64,000 bases of DNA. Origin: Bog-532 sp963830385. GTDB lineage: Bacteria; Actinomycetota; Actinomycetes; Streptosporangiales; Streptosporangiaceae. Positions within the stretch are counted from its first letter, which is position 1, and the number at the start of each line of letters is the position of its first letter. Where the stretch lies: positions 1-64,000 of the forward strand of contig CAWHMD010000007.1 in the NCBI GenBank assembly GCA_963830385.1, read 5' to 3'. The notes beneath the pieces were generated by a model. The model saw nothing but the letters and a program-made list of their open reading frames with translations. It searched no databases and had not been told where the DNA came from. This document shows, one piece after another, positions 56,201 to 63,738 of the stretch. The position numbers and the translations under genes were made by a program.

Positions 56201-56472
56201 TGGTGGCGGACTGGATGTACGAGCGGCTGGCCGCCGCCTACGTGTTCGATCCGGAAAACCGGGCCTTCATGGCGAAGTCGAACCCGTGGGCGCTGCGGGG
56301 TATAACGGAGCGTCTGCTCGAAGCGGCCCAGCGCGGGATGTGGGCCGAGCCCGATCCCAAGACGCTCGACCAGCTGCGGCAGGTGTACCTGGACATGGAA
56401 GGTGACCTGGAATCGGGCGATTCGTTCAGTGGGTAAGCCGGCACAAAGCCCGCGAGGGCCGTATAAACGTCC

Positions 56473-56485
56473 TTGTGATTCGCAA
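56473..56485. promoter_or_regulatory. Shared 13-bp operator-like motif, copy 1
   Basis: ttgtgattcgcaa, a near-palindrome (TTGYGA-T-TCRCAA), 41 bp before the methyltransferase start. It is identical to 57704-57716. Confidence 0.6.
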
Positions 56486-56526
56486 GTTCCGTGACAGACT
56501 ATGAACGCTACGTGAATGGAGGCATG

Positions 56527-57351
56527 ATGACCGAGGCCCCAAATGTCCCCCCGGGCGTCGACACCAGCATCCCCACCCCGGCGCGAATCTACGATTACAT
56601 GCTCCGAGGTCACCACTACTTCGAGCGCGACCAGCAGGCCGCCGAGCAGATCCTGGCGGTGGTGCCCGAGATCCGGGACGCGGCCTGGTCGAATCGGGGA
56701 TTCCACCAGCGAGCGGCGAAGTACATCGCCGAGCAGGGCGTCTCGCAGTTCATCGACATCGGCTCGGGCCTGCCCACCGTCGGCAACACGCATGAGGTGG
56801 TGCAGAAAATCGTTCCCGGTGTAACCGTGATCTATGTCGACAACGACCCGATGGTGGAGCTGCACAGCCAGGACATCCTGGTCGGTGAGGAGAAGATCGC
56901 CGCTATCGCCGGTGATCTGCGCGAGCCTGCCGCGATCCTGGCGCACCCGACGGTTCGCGACCTGATCGACTTTTCCCAGCCGGTCGGGCTGCTGCTGACC
57001 GGGGTGATGATGTTCGTTTCCGACGCATCCCGCCCGCACGACCTGGTCCGGCAGTACCTCGACGCGCTTGCCCCGGGCAGCTACCTCTCGCTGTCCCACC
57101 TCACCGAAGACCAGAAGCCCCCGGCCCGGGCTGAGGGATTCCGGGCAGCGTTCGACACCGCCACTGAGCATCTGTACTTCCGGTCCAAGCCCGAGGTCGC
57201 TGCCTTCTTCGACGGCCTTGAGCTGGTTGCGCCCTATGAGGGGGCCGAGCCCGGCCTCACCTACACTGGAGTCTGGGGCGCCGAAGACCGTGAGCTGGCC
57301 GACACCGACGGATCGCGCTGGCTGTACTGCGCGGTGGGCCGGAAGCCGTGA
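56527..57351 (+). CDS. SAM-dependent methyltransferase, PF04672 (DUF574) family
   Basis: About 274 residues. The family opening PPGVDTSIPTPARIYDYMLRGHHYFERDQQAAE is diagnostic. A Rossmann SAM-binding motif QFIDIGSGLPTVGNTHEVVQ follows, then VIYVDNDPMVELHSQDIL and GLLLTGVMMFVSD. The substrate is unknown; the family is expanded in actinomycetes. ATG at 56527 is chosen because the ggagg box at 56518-56522 abuts the alternative ATG at 56524. It overlaps the following DUF397-like gene by 4 bp and is preceded by the shared operator-like motif. Confidence 0.87.
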   Translation: MTEAPNVPPGVDTSIPTPARIYDYMLRGHHYFERDQQAAEQILAVVPEIRDAAWSNRGFHQRAAKYIAEQGVSQFIDIGSGLPTVGNTHEVVQKIVPGVTVIYVDNDPMVELHSQDILVGEEKIAAIAGDLREPAAILAHPTVRDLIDFSQPVGLLLTGVMMFVSDASRPHDLVRQYLDALAPGSYLSLSHLTEDQKPPARAEGFRAAFDTATEHLYFRSKPEVAAFFDGLELVAPYEGAEPGLTYTGVWGAEDRELADTDGSRWLYCAVGRKP

Positions 57352-57614
57352 GTGTCAAGCCGACGGTCGCGGACCTCGGAATCGACCCGGCCCAGCAGAG
57401 CTGGCAACGGTCCGGCGCTGGGGCCGGCGTCATCGAGGTCGCCTTCACCTGCGCGCCGCGGGGCGCCGGGAGCCCGCGGGACTGGGTGCTGATGCGGGTG
57501 ACGGACGACCCCGACGGCCGGGTCCTGGTCTTCGACCGGCACGAATGGGAATGTTTCCTCGACGGGGCCAGGAATGGCGAGTTCGATGACGCCGCGGCCG
57601 TCCTGGGCCGATAG
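57348..57614 (+). CDS. DUF397-like small protein coupled to the methyltransferase
   Basis: An 88-residue protein starting at GTG overlapping the methyltransferase stop. The region WQRSGAGAGVIEVAFTCAPRG, with DWVLMRVTDDPDGRVLVFDRHEWECFLDGARNGEFD, has the DUF397 layout (W-x-S-x, central strand, C-terminal F-x-x-F-L-x-G-x-x-x-G-x-F). It is more divergent than the copies at 48283 and 58624. Translational coupling suggests the two products work together. Confidence 0.7.
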   Translation: MSVKPTVADLGIDPAQQSWQRSGAGAGVIEVAFTCAPRGAGSPRDWVLMRVTDDPDGRVLVFDRHEWECFLDGARNGEFDDAAAVLGR

Positions 57615-57703
57615 GCCATCGCTGTTCCGGCACCCCAAGGTTTTGGCCGGTAAAAGCCCAGCTAAACCGTCAATTCGACGATTGCATCCCTCAATGTGTA
57701 GAT

Positions 57704-57716
57704 TTGTGATTCGCAA
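57704..57716. promoter_or_regulatory. Shared 13-bp operator-like motif, copy 2
   Basis: ttgtgattcgcaa followed by cttggg, 51 bp before the XRE regulator start. It is identical over 13 bp to copy 1. Confidence 0.6.
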
Positions 57717-57767
57717 CTTGGGTACCCTGAGGGGTGCGGGCAGAATTTGTCAAGGAGGTCGGCCGGT

Positions 57768-58619
57768 ATGACCGACGACGCCTACGGAGCCACCATCGCC
57801 AAGCGCCGGCTGTCGGAGCGGCTTGCGGAGCTTCGTATCGGCTCGGAGTACACCGCCAACCACGTGTGCGACATTCTCAACTGGGGGCGCGGCAAGGTTG
57901 GGCGGTTCGAGGCCAACCAGTGGAAGCGCCCGGAGATGAGTGACGTCCGCGACCTGCTGCGGATCTACGGGGTGTCCGACGGAGCGGCCGAAGAGGTCGA
58001 GGAACTGGCCATGCGGGCGCGGACCCGGCCCTGGTGGCGGGAGTTCCCGGAGGTCTTCGACAGCGAGTTCCCCGGCTACGAGAACGACGCCACCAGCATC
58101 GGTGTGTTCATGCCGCTCATCCTGCCGGGCCTGCTGCAGACCGAGGCCTACATCGAGGCGCTGCTGCGTACCGGCCCGCGTCCACCGAAGTGGCGGCGCC
58201 GGGCGCTGGAGGCCCGGTTGCGGCGGCAGGAGATCCTGGACCGCTCGGACGGGACCGCCCCGCGGCTCACCGCCGTGATCACCGAGGCGTCGCTGCTCTA
58301 CCGCTGGGGCACCCGGGTGGATCGGCAGGAGCAGATTGGCCGCCTGATCGAGCTGGCCCGTTACCCCAACGTCGAGCTGCGGATCCAGCGCTTCGAGGAC
58401 GGCCCCCCGACCGGTGCCCACTCCATGGTCAACCTTTTCGGGTTCGACGGCCAGGCGCCCAGCCTGGTCTTCGTGGAGACGGATTACGCCATCGAGGAGG
58501 TGAACAAGCGAGACGCCGTGAATGGCTACGTCCAGTCGTTCGGCCATGCGGCCGATGGCGCCTTGGACCCCGGCGACACGGTGGACTACCTGGAGCATCT
58601 CGCGACCCAGCTGGAGTGA
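57768..58619 (+). CDS. XRE-family regulator with DUF5753 domain
   Basis: About 283 residues. The N-terminal Cro/C1-type HTH is AKRRLSERLAELRIGSEYTANHVCDILNWGRGKVGRFEANQWKRPEMSDVRDLLRIYG. The DUF5753 domain starts at ARTRPWWREFPEVF, with LPGLLQTEAYIEALLRT, ITEASLLYRWGT and PNVELRIQRFEDGPPTGAHSMVNLFGF. The ATG at 57768 has an aaggagg box. The DUF397 gene follows 4 bp later, forming the canonical pair of the WhiJ/BldB-type developmental systems. The operator-like motif upstream suggests autoregulation. Confidence 0.9.
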   Translation: MTDDAYGATIAKRRLSERLAELRIGSEYTANHVCDILNWGRGKVGRFEANQWKRPEMSDVRDLLRIYGVSDGAAEEVEELAMRARTRPWWREFPEVFDSEFPGYENDATSIGVFMPLILPGLLQTEAYIEALLRTGPRPPKWRRRALEARLRRQEILDRSDGTAPRLTAVITEASLLYRWGTRVDRQEQIGRLIELARYPNVELRIQRFEDGPPTGAHSMVNLFGFDGQAPSLVFVETDYAIEEVNKRDAVNGYVQSFGHAADGALDPGDTVDYLEHLATQLE

Positions 58620-58623
58620 GCCC

Positions 58624-58824
58624 ATGATCGACCTGTCTCAAGCCGACTGGCGGAAGGCCCGCCGCAGTTCACACAACGGAGGCTGCGTGGAGATCGCGGT
58701 CAACCTGGACGGCGTGGCCGCTGTCCGGGACAGCAAGCGGCCCGAAGGCGGCGCGCACGTCGTCGGCCAGGCCGCATTCGCCGCATTCCTGGCCGACGTG
58801 AAAGACGGACGGTACGACATCTGA
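58624..58824 (+). CDS. DUF397 domain protein paired with the XRE regulator
   Basis: A 66-residue DUF397 protein: ADWRKARRSSHNGGCVEIAVNLDGVAAVRDSKRPEGGAHVVGQAAFAAFLADVKDGRYD. It is the standard partner of the preceding regulator, 4 bp away, and is followed by a strong terminator. In Streptomyces such small acidic partners antagonise the XRE protein's DNA binding, and the same is inferred here. Confidence 0.9.
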   Translation: MIDLSQADWRKARRSSHNGGCVEIAVNLDGVAAVRDSKRPEGGAHVVGQAAFAAFLADVKDGRYDI

Positions 58825-58859
58825 TCGCCAGCATCAGGTGATCGCCGTCAGCAGGGTCG

Positions 58860-58898
58860 GTGAATCCCCCGGGGGGCAATCCCGGGGGATTCACCCCT
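58860..58898 (+). terminator. Terminator after XRE-DUF397 pair
   Basis: A perfect 14-bp stem (58860-58873 with 58881-58894) with a 7-nt loop. The bases after it are pyrimidine-rich (ccct). Confidence 0.88.
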
Positions 58899-59094
58899 CT
58901 TGCCTGACCCTGTCTCAAAGGCCCGGCGGTCTGCTCGCAGTTTCCGCCGCGCCTGCGACTGTACACGCGCTATTTGCCTGCTGCCATAGCTGATTTGCGC
59001 GTTTTTCATTAACTGAAATAAATGCCAGGTGATCGCGTCAATAGGCGTGAGTAAGTCCGGCAAACCTTGCGAAACTCGCCCCGGAAATCATAAT

Positions 59095-59107
59095 CTGTGT
59101 TTCACAG
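59095..59107. promoter_or_regulatory. Operator-like motif, diverged copy 3
   Basis: ctgtgtttcacag, a perfect inverted repeat CTGTG-TTT-CACAG followed by gttgggg, 56 bp before the HATPase-protein start. It shares the TGTG-N-TTC-R-CA layout and the TTGGG tail with copy 2. Confidence 0.45.
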
Positions 59108-59163
59108 GTTGGGGATTTCAAAGCTCTCATCGTAATCCTGACGGTGTCGGGAGGCAGCAGGGC

Positions 59164-59628
59164 ATGGGCGGCGTGTGCGAGCTGACCTCCGGGGTCTGTA
59201 TGGCCTGGCCGCTGCCCGCCGACGCGTCTTGCGCGGCCACCGCCCGCAGGCTGTACCGGACGGCCGCGGCGGCGGTGGGGCTCGGGGCCGGACTCGCCTA
59301 TGACGGGATCACGATGGCGAGCGAGCTGGCCGCGAACACGCTGCACGCGGCCGGCCCCGGCGGCCGGTCCGAGTTCTGGCTCTACCTGCGGGGCGGCGGG
59401 GCCTCCCGCGAGCTGATGTGCGAGGTCTTCGACCCCAGCCCGGGCTGGTCCTCCGGCTTCGCGCCGGTCCCGGTGCCGGCCCCGCCCGAGGCGACCAGCG
59501 GCCGCGGCCTGCAGGTGGTGCACGACCTGTCCGGCGGGCGCTGGGGTCACCATCTGACCTGCTCCCGGCTGGGGCGGCCGAGCTGCGACGGCAAGGTGGT
59601 CTGGTTCGCGCTGCCGGCGCCCTTCTAG
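59164..59628 (+). CDS. ATP-binding protein of the anti-sigma (RsbW/HATPase_c_2) type
   Basis: About 154 residues. It shows the GHKL-type N-box in DGITMASELAANTLHAAG and a G-box-like ATSGRGLQVVHDLSGGRWGHH. Such single-domain proteins act as serine kinases or anti-sigma factors and are numerous in actinomycetes. Starts at an ATG 10 nt after a ggagg box. No partner sigma factor or STAS protein is adjacent. The operator-like motif upstream links it to the preceding XRE/DUF397 genes. It abuts the IS630 remnant. Confidence 0.8.
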   Translation: MGGVCELTSGVCMAWPLPADASCAATARRLYRTAAAAVGLGAGLAYDGITMASELAANTLHAAGPGGRSEFWLYLRGGGASRELMCEVFDPSPGWSSGFAPVPVPAPPEATSGRGLQVVHDLSGGRWGHHLTCSRLGRPSCDGKVVWFALPAPF

Positions 59629-60594
59629 TGAGCTGGTCCGGAGATGCGTGTGCAGTAGCGGCAGATGCGGTCGGTGATCTGGTCGGCGGTCTTGGTCCAG
59701 TGGAACGGCCGGGCGTCGGCGTTCCAGATGCTGATCCAGTCCTGTAGTGCGGTGGTGAGCTCGCCGGGGGAGCAGAAGACGCCGCGGTCCAGGCAGCGGC
59801 GCTGCAGTTCGGCGAACCACCGCTCGACCTGGCTGATCCAGGAGGAGCAGGTGGGGGTGAAGTGCAGCTGGACGCGGGAATGGGCCAGCAGCCACTTGTG
59901 CACGGCCGGGGCCTTGTGGGCGGACAGGTTGTCACAGATGACGTGGATGGCCAGGCCGGGTTCGGTCTGCCGGTCGATCTGGCCGGGGAAGTCGCGAAAG
60001 TCCACCGCCCGGTGCTGGGCCGATAGCTTGCCGATGACTTTGCCGGTGGCGGTGTTCAGCGCGGCGGGATCATCGGCAGCACCGGCGCGGTCCGGGCCAG
60101 GGCCTGGATCTGAGGTTTTTCATCCACGGCGAAAACAACGGCGCTGGATGGCGGGGCGAGATACAGGCCCACGACGTCCCTGATTTTGCCGGTGAGCAGC
60201 GGATCCGGTGGACGCTGGCCGGGGAGATGCCGGCCTGGCGGGCCAGCTCCCGCTTGGACCAGTGCGCGGCACCCGCGGGCACCTCTTCCAGGGTCCGCAC
60301 GATCACCTCCTCCACCTGGGCATCGGTGATGGTGCGCGGCACCCCGGGCCGGGGCTCATCACCCAGGCCGTCCAGCCGGCGGGCCAGGAACCGGGCCCGC
60401 CACTTGGTGACGGTGGCCCGGTTCACCCGCAGCCGTGCCGCAACGGCGATATTGGAGCCGCCGTCCGCGCAGGCCAGCACGATCCGCGCCCGCAGCGCCA
60501 GCCCCTGCGCGGTCTTCCGCCGCTTCGCCCAGTTCTCCAGCGTCCGCCGCTCACCATCAAAGAGCACCAGCGGCGCCAGCCTGCTATCACCCAT
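59625..60594 (-). pseudogene. IS630-family transposase remnant
   Basis: The N-terminal HTH part is intact: MGDSRLAPLVLFDGERRTLENWAKRRKTAQGLALRARIVLACADG with KWRARFLARRLDGLGDEPRPG. After GISPASVHRI an internal stretch is missing. Another frame follows with DPLLTGKIRDVVGLYLAPPS and FAVDEKPQIQALARTAPVLP (first catalytic Asp). A second gap removes the block before AALNTATGKVIGKL. The end is preserved (VICDNLSAHKAPAVHKWLL with the second Asp, and SSWISQVERWFAELQRR with the Glu). At least two deletions with frame changes make it inactive. Confidence 0.82.
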
Positions 60595-60694
60595 GCCACC
60601 AGCAGACAGCCGGCCACACCCGCCGTCACCATCAGGCCAGAACCTGAAACGAAACACGACTCATGTGGCGACGAGGCAACTCAAGACCGGAACA

Positions 60695-61705
60695 CTAGGC
60701 GGGCGTGCTCATGGCCACCGCGACCCGGTGGTAGCTGTCCAGCACCAGGTCCCAGAAGCCGCCCACGTCGATGGCGGTAGCCACCCGCGCGTTCTGTTTG
60801 CCGGCCGCGACGTCGAAGTCGGTCACGGTCATGCCCGAGGTCCAGCGGCCGGCGGTCTCCACCTCGACCCGCGCGGGCAGGCATCCCAGCAGCGTGGGGC
60901 AGGCGGTGTAGGCCATCGCCACCACGTCGTGCACGGCCGGGCCGATGCCGTCGGCCCCGGCGCCGCGGGTCCCGAAGGCCGGGGACTGCTGCCCGTCGGC
61001 CAGCGGCGACGCGGCCAGCGGGTCGGCGTCGGTCGCGTACTGGTCCAGCCCCGGTAGCACCAGCTCGGTGGCCAGCGGGCCGAGCGGGCGCAACCGGTCA
61101 CGGACCGCGGGGGTCGCCCGCGCCTGCAGGGTGACGTCGAGCCCGACCATGGTCACCGTCCAGCCCGCCCGGAAGACTATGGCCGCGGCCTCCGGGTCGG
61201 CGCCGATGTTGAACTCGGCGGCCGGGGTGACGTTGCCGCGGCTGGCCGAGCCCCCCATGATGACGAAGTCGCTGACCAGGTTGACCAGCCGCGGCTCGCG
61301 GTGCACGGCCAGCGCGATGTTGGTCAGCGGCCCGGTCGCTACCAGGGTGAGCTCGCCCGGCGCGGACTTGATCGTGTCGATCAGGTAGTCGATGGCGTGC
61401 CCGCCCGCGGGCCGGTTGACCGGGTCCGGCAGCCGGGCGCCGCCCAGCCCGCTGTCCCCGTGCACCAGCCGGGCGTCGATCGGGTCGCGCAGCAGCGGGG
61501 CGGCGGCCCCCGGGGTGACCGGGATGCCGGTGGCCCCGATGAACTCGCACACGCGCTGGGCGTTCGAGGTAGTCAGGTCCAGCCCGACGTTGCCCGCCAC
61601 GCTGGTGATGCCGACCAGGTCGAGGTCCGGGGAGCCGACGGCGAAGGTGATAGCCAGCGCGTCGTCGATGCCAGGGTCACAGTCCAGGAGGATCTTCTTC
61701 GCCAC
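60695..61705 (-). CDS. Inosine-uridine-preferring nucleoside hydrolase
   Basis: About 336 residues. The calcium-binding N-terminus KKILLDCDPGIDDALAI is the family hallmark. LVHGDSGLGG, LVATGPLTNIALAVHREPRLV and AEFNIGADPEAAAIVF complete the active-site region. It hydrolyses ribonucleosides to base and ribose. GTG at 61705 gives the usual start; an ATG at 61822 would add 39 atypical residues and overlap glyA. Divergent from glyA with 82 bp between. Confidence 0.93.
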   Translation of the reverse strand: MAKKILLDCDPGIDDALAITFAVGSPDLDLVGITSVAGNVGLDLTTSNAQRVCEFIGATGIPVTPGAAAPLLRDPIDARLVHGDSGLGGARLPDPVNRPAGGHAIDYLIDTIKSAPGELTLVATGPLTNIALAVHREPRLVNLVSDFVIMGGSASRGNVTPAAEFNIGADPEAAAIVFRAGWTVTMVGLDVTLQARATPAVRDRLRPLGPLATELVLPGLDQYATDADPLAASPLADGQQSPAFGTRGAGADGIGPAVHDVVAMAYTACPTLLGCLPARVEVETAGRWTSGMTVTDFDVAAGKQNARVATAIDVGGFWDLVLDSYHRVAVAMSTPA

Positions 61706-61787
61706 CCCTCGACCGTACCTGTCCGGCGCCGCGGCCGCCTGTCCGGTGTCCCCGCCCCGCTTGTAGCCTCGGTCCCAGGAGGTCGCC

Positions 61788-63062
61788 ATGCACCAGCCGC
61801 CCATCCCGCACGTGGCCCGCACCGATCCGGAGATCGCGGGCCTGATCGAGGGTGAAGCCCGCCGCGAGTACGAGAAGATCCGGCTGATCCCGTCCGAGAA
61901 CTACGTGTCCGAGGCCGTGCTCGAGGCGTCCGGCTCGGTGCTGACCAACAAGTACTCCGAGGGCTACCCGGGCCGCCGCTACTACGAGGGCCAGCAGTTC
62001 GTCGACGTGATCGAGACGCTCGCCATCGAGCGGGCGCGGGCGCTGTTCGGGGTGGCGCACGCGAACGTCCAGCCGTACTCTGGCTCGCCCGCGAACCTGG
62101 CCGTCTACCTGGCCTTCGCCCAGCCCGGGGACACGATCATGGGCATGGCGCTGCCGATGGGTGGCCACCTGACCCACGGCTGGCCGGTGTCGGTCACCGG
62201 CAAGTGGTTCCGCAGCGTGCAGTACGACGTGCGCCGCGACACCGGGCGGGTCGACCTGGACGAGGTGCGGGACCTGGCCCGCCGCGAGCGCCCGAAGCTC
62301 ATCTTCTGCGGGGGCACCGCGATCCCGCGCACCATCGACTTCCCGGCCTTCGCCGGGATCGCCGGCGAGGTGGGCGCGATCCTGGTCGCCGACGTCGCCC
62401 ACATCGCCGGGCTGATCGCGGGCGGCGCGCACCCGTCCCCGGTCGGTTACGCGCCGGTGATCACCACCACCACCCACAAGACCCTGCGGGGGCCGCGCGG
62501 CGCCATGATCATGTCCACCGCCGAGCACGCCTCGGCGGTGGACAAAGCGGTGTTTCCCGGTCTCCAGGGTGGCCCGCACGACCACACCACGGCCGCCATC
62601 GCGGTCGCCCTGCACGAGGCGTCCCGGCCCGCCTTCCGCGACTATGCCCATCAGGTGGTGGCCAACGCGCGGGCGCTGGCCGCCGCGCTCACCGCGCGCG
62701 GCTACGACCTGGTGTCCGGGGGCACCGACAACCACCTGATCCTGGTCGACCTGACCCGCCAGGGCATCGGCGGCAAGCCCGCCGCCCGTGCCCTCGACCG
62801 GGCCGGCATCGAGCTGAACTACAACACCGTCCCCTACGATCCCCGCAAGCCGTTCGACCCGTCCGGCATCCGCCTCGGCACCCCGGCCATCACCACCCGC
62901 GGGCTTCGTGCGGAGCACATGGAGCCGATCGCCGCATGGATCGACGAGGCGATCACGGCCGCCGCCAAGAGCGACGACGCCACCCTGGACCGCCTGGCCG
63001 CCGACGTCAGGGAGTTCGTGGCCGCCTATCCCATCCCCGGCTGGGCGGCCCCTCCCGCCTGA
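61788..63062 (+). CDS. glyA: Serine hydroxymethyltransferase
   Basis: A 424-residue PLP enzyme converting serine and THF to glycine and methylene-THF. Blocks are IRLIPSENYVSEAVLEASGSVLTNKYSEGYPGRRYYEGQ, VQPYSGSPANLAVYLAF, ADVAHIAGLIAGGAHPSP and TTTTHKTLRGPRGAMI, where the Lys binds PLP. The stop codon TGA at 63060-63062 lies inside the third copy of the 17-bp repeat (tga-taa), so the repeat supplies a tandem stop. Confidence 0.95.
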   Translation: MHQPPIPHVARTDPEIAGLIEGEARREYEKIRLIPSENYVSEAVLEASGSVLTNKYSEGYPGRRYYEGQQFVDVIETLAIERARALFGVAHANVQPYSGSPANLAVYLAFAQPGDTIMGMALPMGGHLTHGWPVSVTGKWFRSVQYDVRRDTGRVDLDEVRDLARRERPKLIFCGGTAIPRTIDFPAFAGIAGEVGAILVADVAHIAGLIAGGAHPSPVGYAPVITTTTHKTLRGPRGAMIMSTAEHASAVDKAVFPGLQGGPHDHTTAAIAVALHEASRPAFRDYAHQVVANARALAAALTARGYDLVSGGTDNHLILVDLTRQGIGGKPAARALDRAGIELNYNTVPYDPRKPFDPSGIRLGTPAITTRGLRAEHMEPIAAWIDEAITAAAKSDDATLDRLAADVREFVAAYPIPGWAAPPA

Positions 63063-63075
63063 TAACAGCAAGAAG
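63059..63075. repeat. 17-bp dispersed repeat, copy 3
   Basis: ctgataacagcaagaag at the 3' end of glyA. Its tgataa supplies the stop codons. Confidence 0.85.
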
Positions 63076-63738
63076 CCTCCGGCCGGGGTACTTCTGGCTC
63101 CGGGATGGGCAAATCCCGCTGAGACCCGCCCCCTCCTGGTGGCCGCCGTCCGGCCCGTCAGCCGAGCAGGCCGGCCGGTGCGGGGTCAAGCCGCCCGGAG
63201 CACTAGCTTGACCCGCCCTCATCCGGCCCGCTGATTCGGCCGCCGAGGATGACGGCGACGGCACGGGCCAGCCCGCCCGCCCTCGGGCCAGCCCGCTCGT
63301 GCGCACGCTGTGCCCCATCCAGCCCGCAAGTCACACGGGCCTCACCACTACGTGTGCCCCGCCACTGCGCTCGTCCTGCCCGCCCGCTGGCCGCCGATCA
63401 CCGGCTGCCCTGGGAACGGCCCCGCCCCGCCCACCGCTCACCCCCGGCCGGATCCGCCGCGACTTTCCCCGCGTCCGCCTGACACTGCCCGTCATGGCAA
63501 AGCCGCGAAAACCCTGCCGGGCCGGCCCGGGCGCCCCAAAGGAGCCACCAGCCCCCACGCCAAACGCCACCCAGTGATCAGAAGAACGCTTCGCCACCAG
63601 CCAAACGTTAAAACGCAAGTATCAGCATGTGCTCAAAAGTCTGCCCAAACTCCAGCGCCGCCGGCCGCCTCGCCCCTCAAGCACACCAGGCGCACGAGCC
63701 TCGCCCCTCAAGCACACCAGGCGCACGAGCTCGCCACC
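63063..63738. other. Non-coding, repeat-containing region after glyA
   Basis: About 675 bases. It holds the rest of the third 17-bp repeat, a hairpin related to 38905-38940 (cacacg 63332-63337 with cgtgtg 63351-63356) and two 31-bp tandem repeats (63668-63729). No reading frame has convincing coding character. Confidence 0.5.
63668..63729. repeat. Two perfect 31-bp tandem repeats
   Basis: Units at 63668-63698 and 63699-63729 are identical. Each begins cctcgcccctcaagcacacc and ends gcgcacgag. The unit is not a multiple of 3. The MFS fragment begins directly after it. Confidence 0.85.

Larger units (their letters stand above)
52709..56436 (+). pseudogene. cobN: Cobaltochelatase subunit CobN, single-base frameshift near 3' end
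   Basis: The large magnesium-chelatase-like subunit that inserts cobalt into hydrogenobyrinic acid a,c-diamide. The first frame (to 55756) has VAVVFYRAHELSGNTGFVDGL, KRVAIMLSSYPTKHARVGNAVGLDTPAS, HLGKHGTLEWLPGKGLGLS and PTGRNFYSVDPKAIPS. It breaks at KPGAYGPACCR-stop. The next frame continues GLLPLIDAKNWHDDADLAEVYAVWGGYAYGR to 56436. Adding one G in a ggggcc run near 55730 restores about 1242 residues, the family size. This may be a sequencing error. A Thr-Pro repeat insert (about residues 150-215) begins with ADNSKK from the 17-bp repeat. Confidence 0.85.
58825..59163. other. Intergenic region with terminator and third operator-like site
   Basis: About 340 bases. It holds the strong hairpin after the DUF397 gene, an AT-rich tract (about 58970-59040) and the operator-like motif at 59095-59107. 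No gene is supported. Confidence 0.5.

Noticed and set aside
63360..63420. Possible cobalamin riboswitch (gccactg)
   Set aside because: Only a short match to the B12-box region. The surrounding helices are absent and no cobalamin gene follows.
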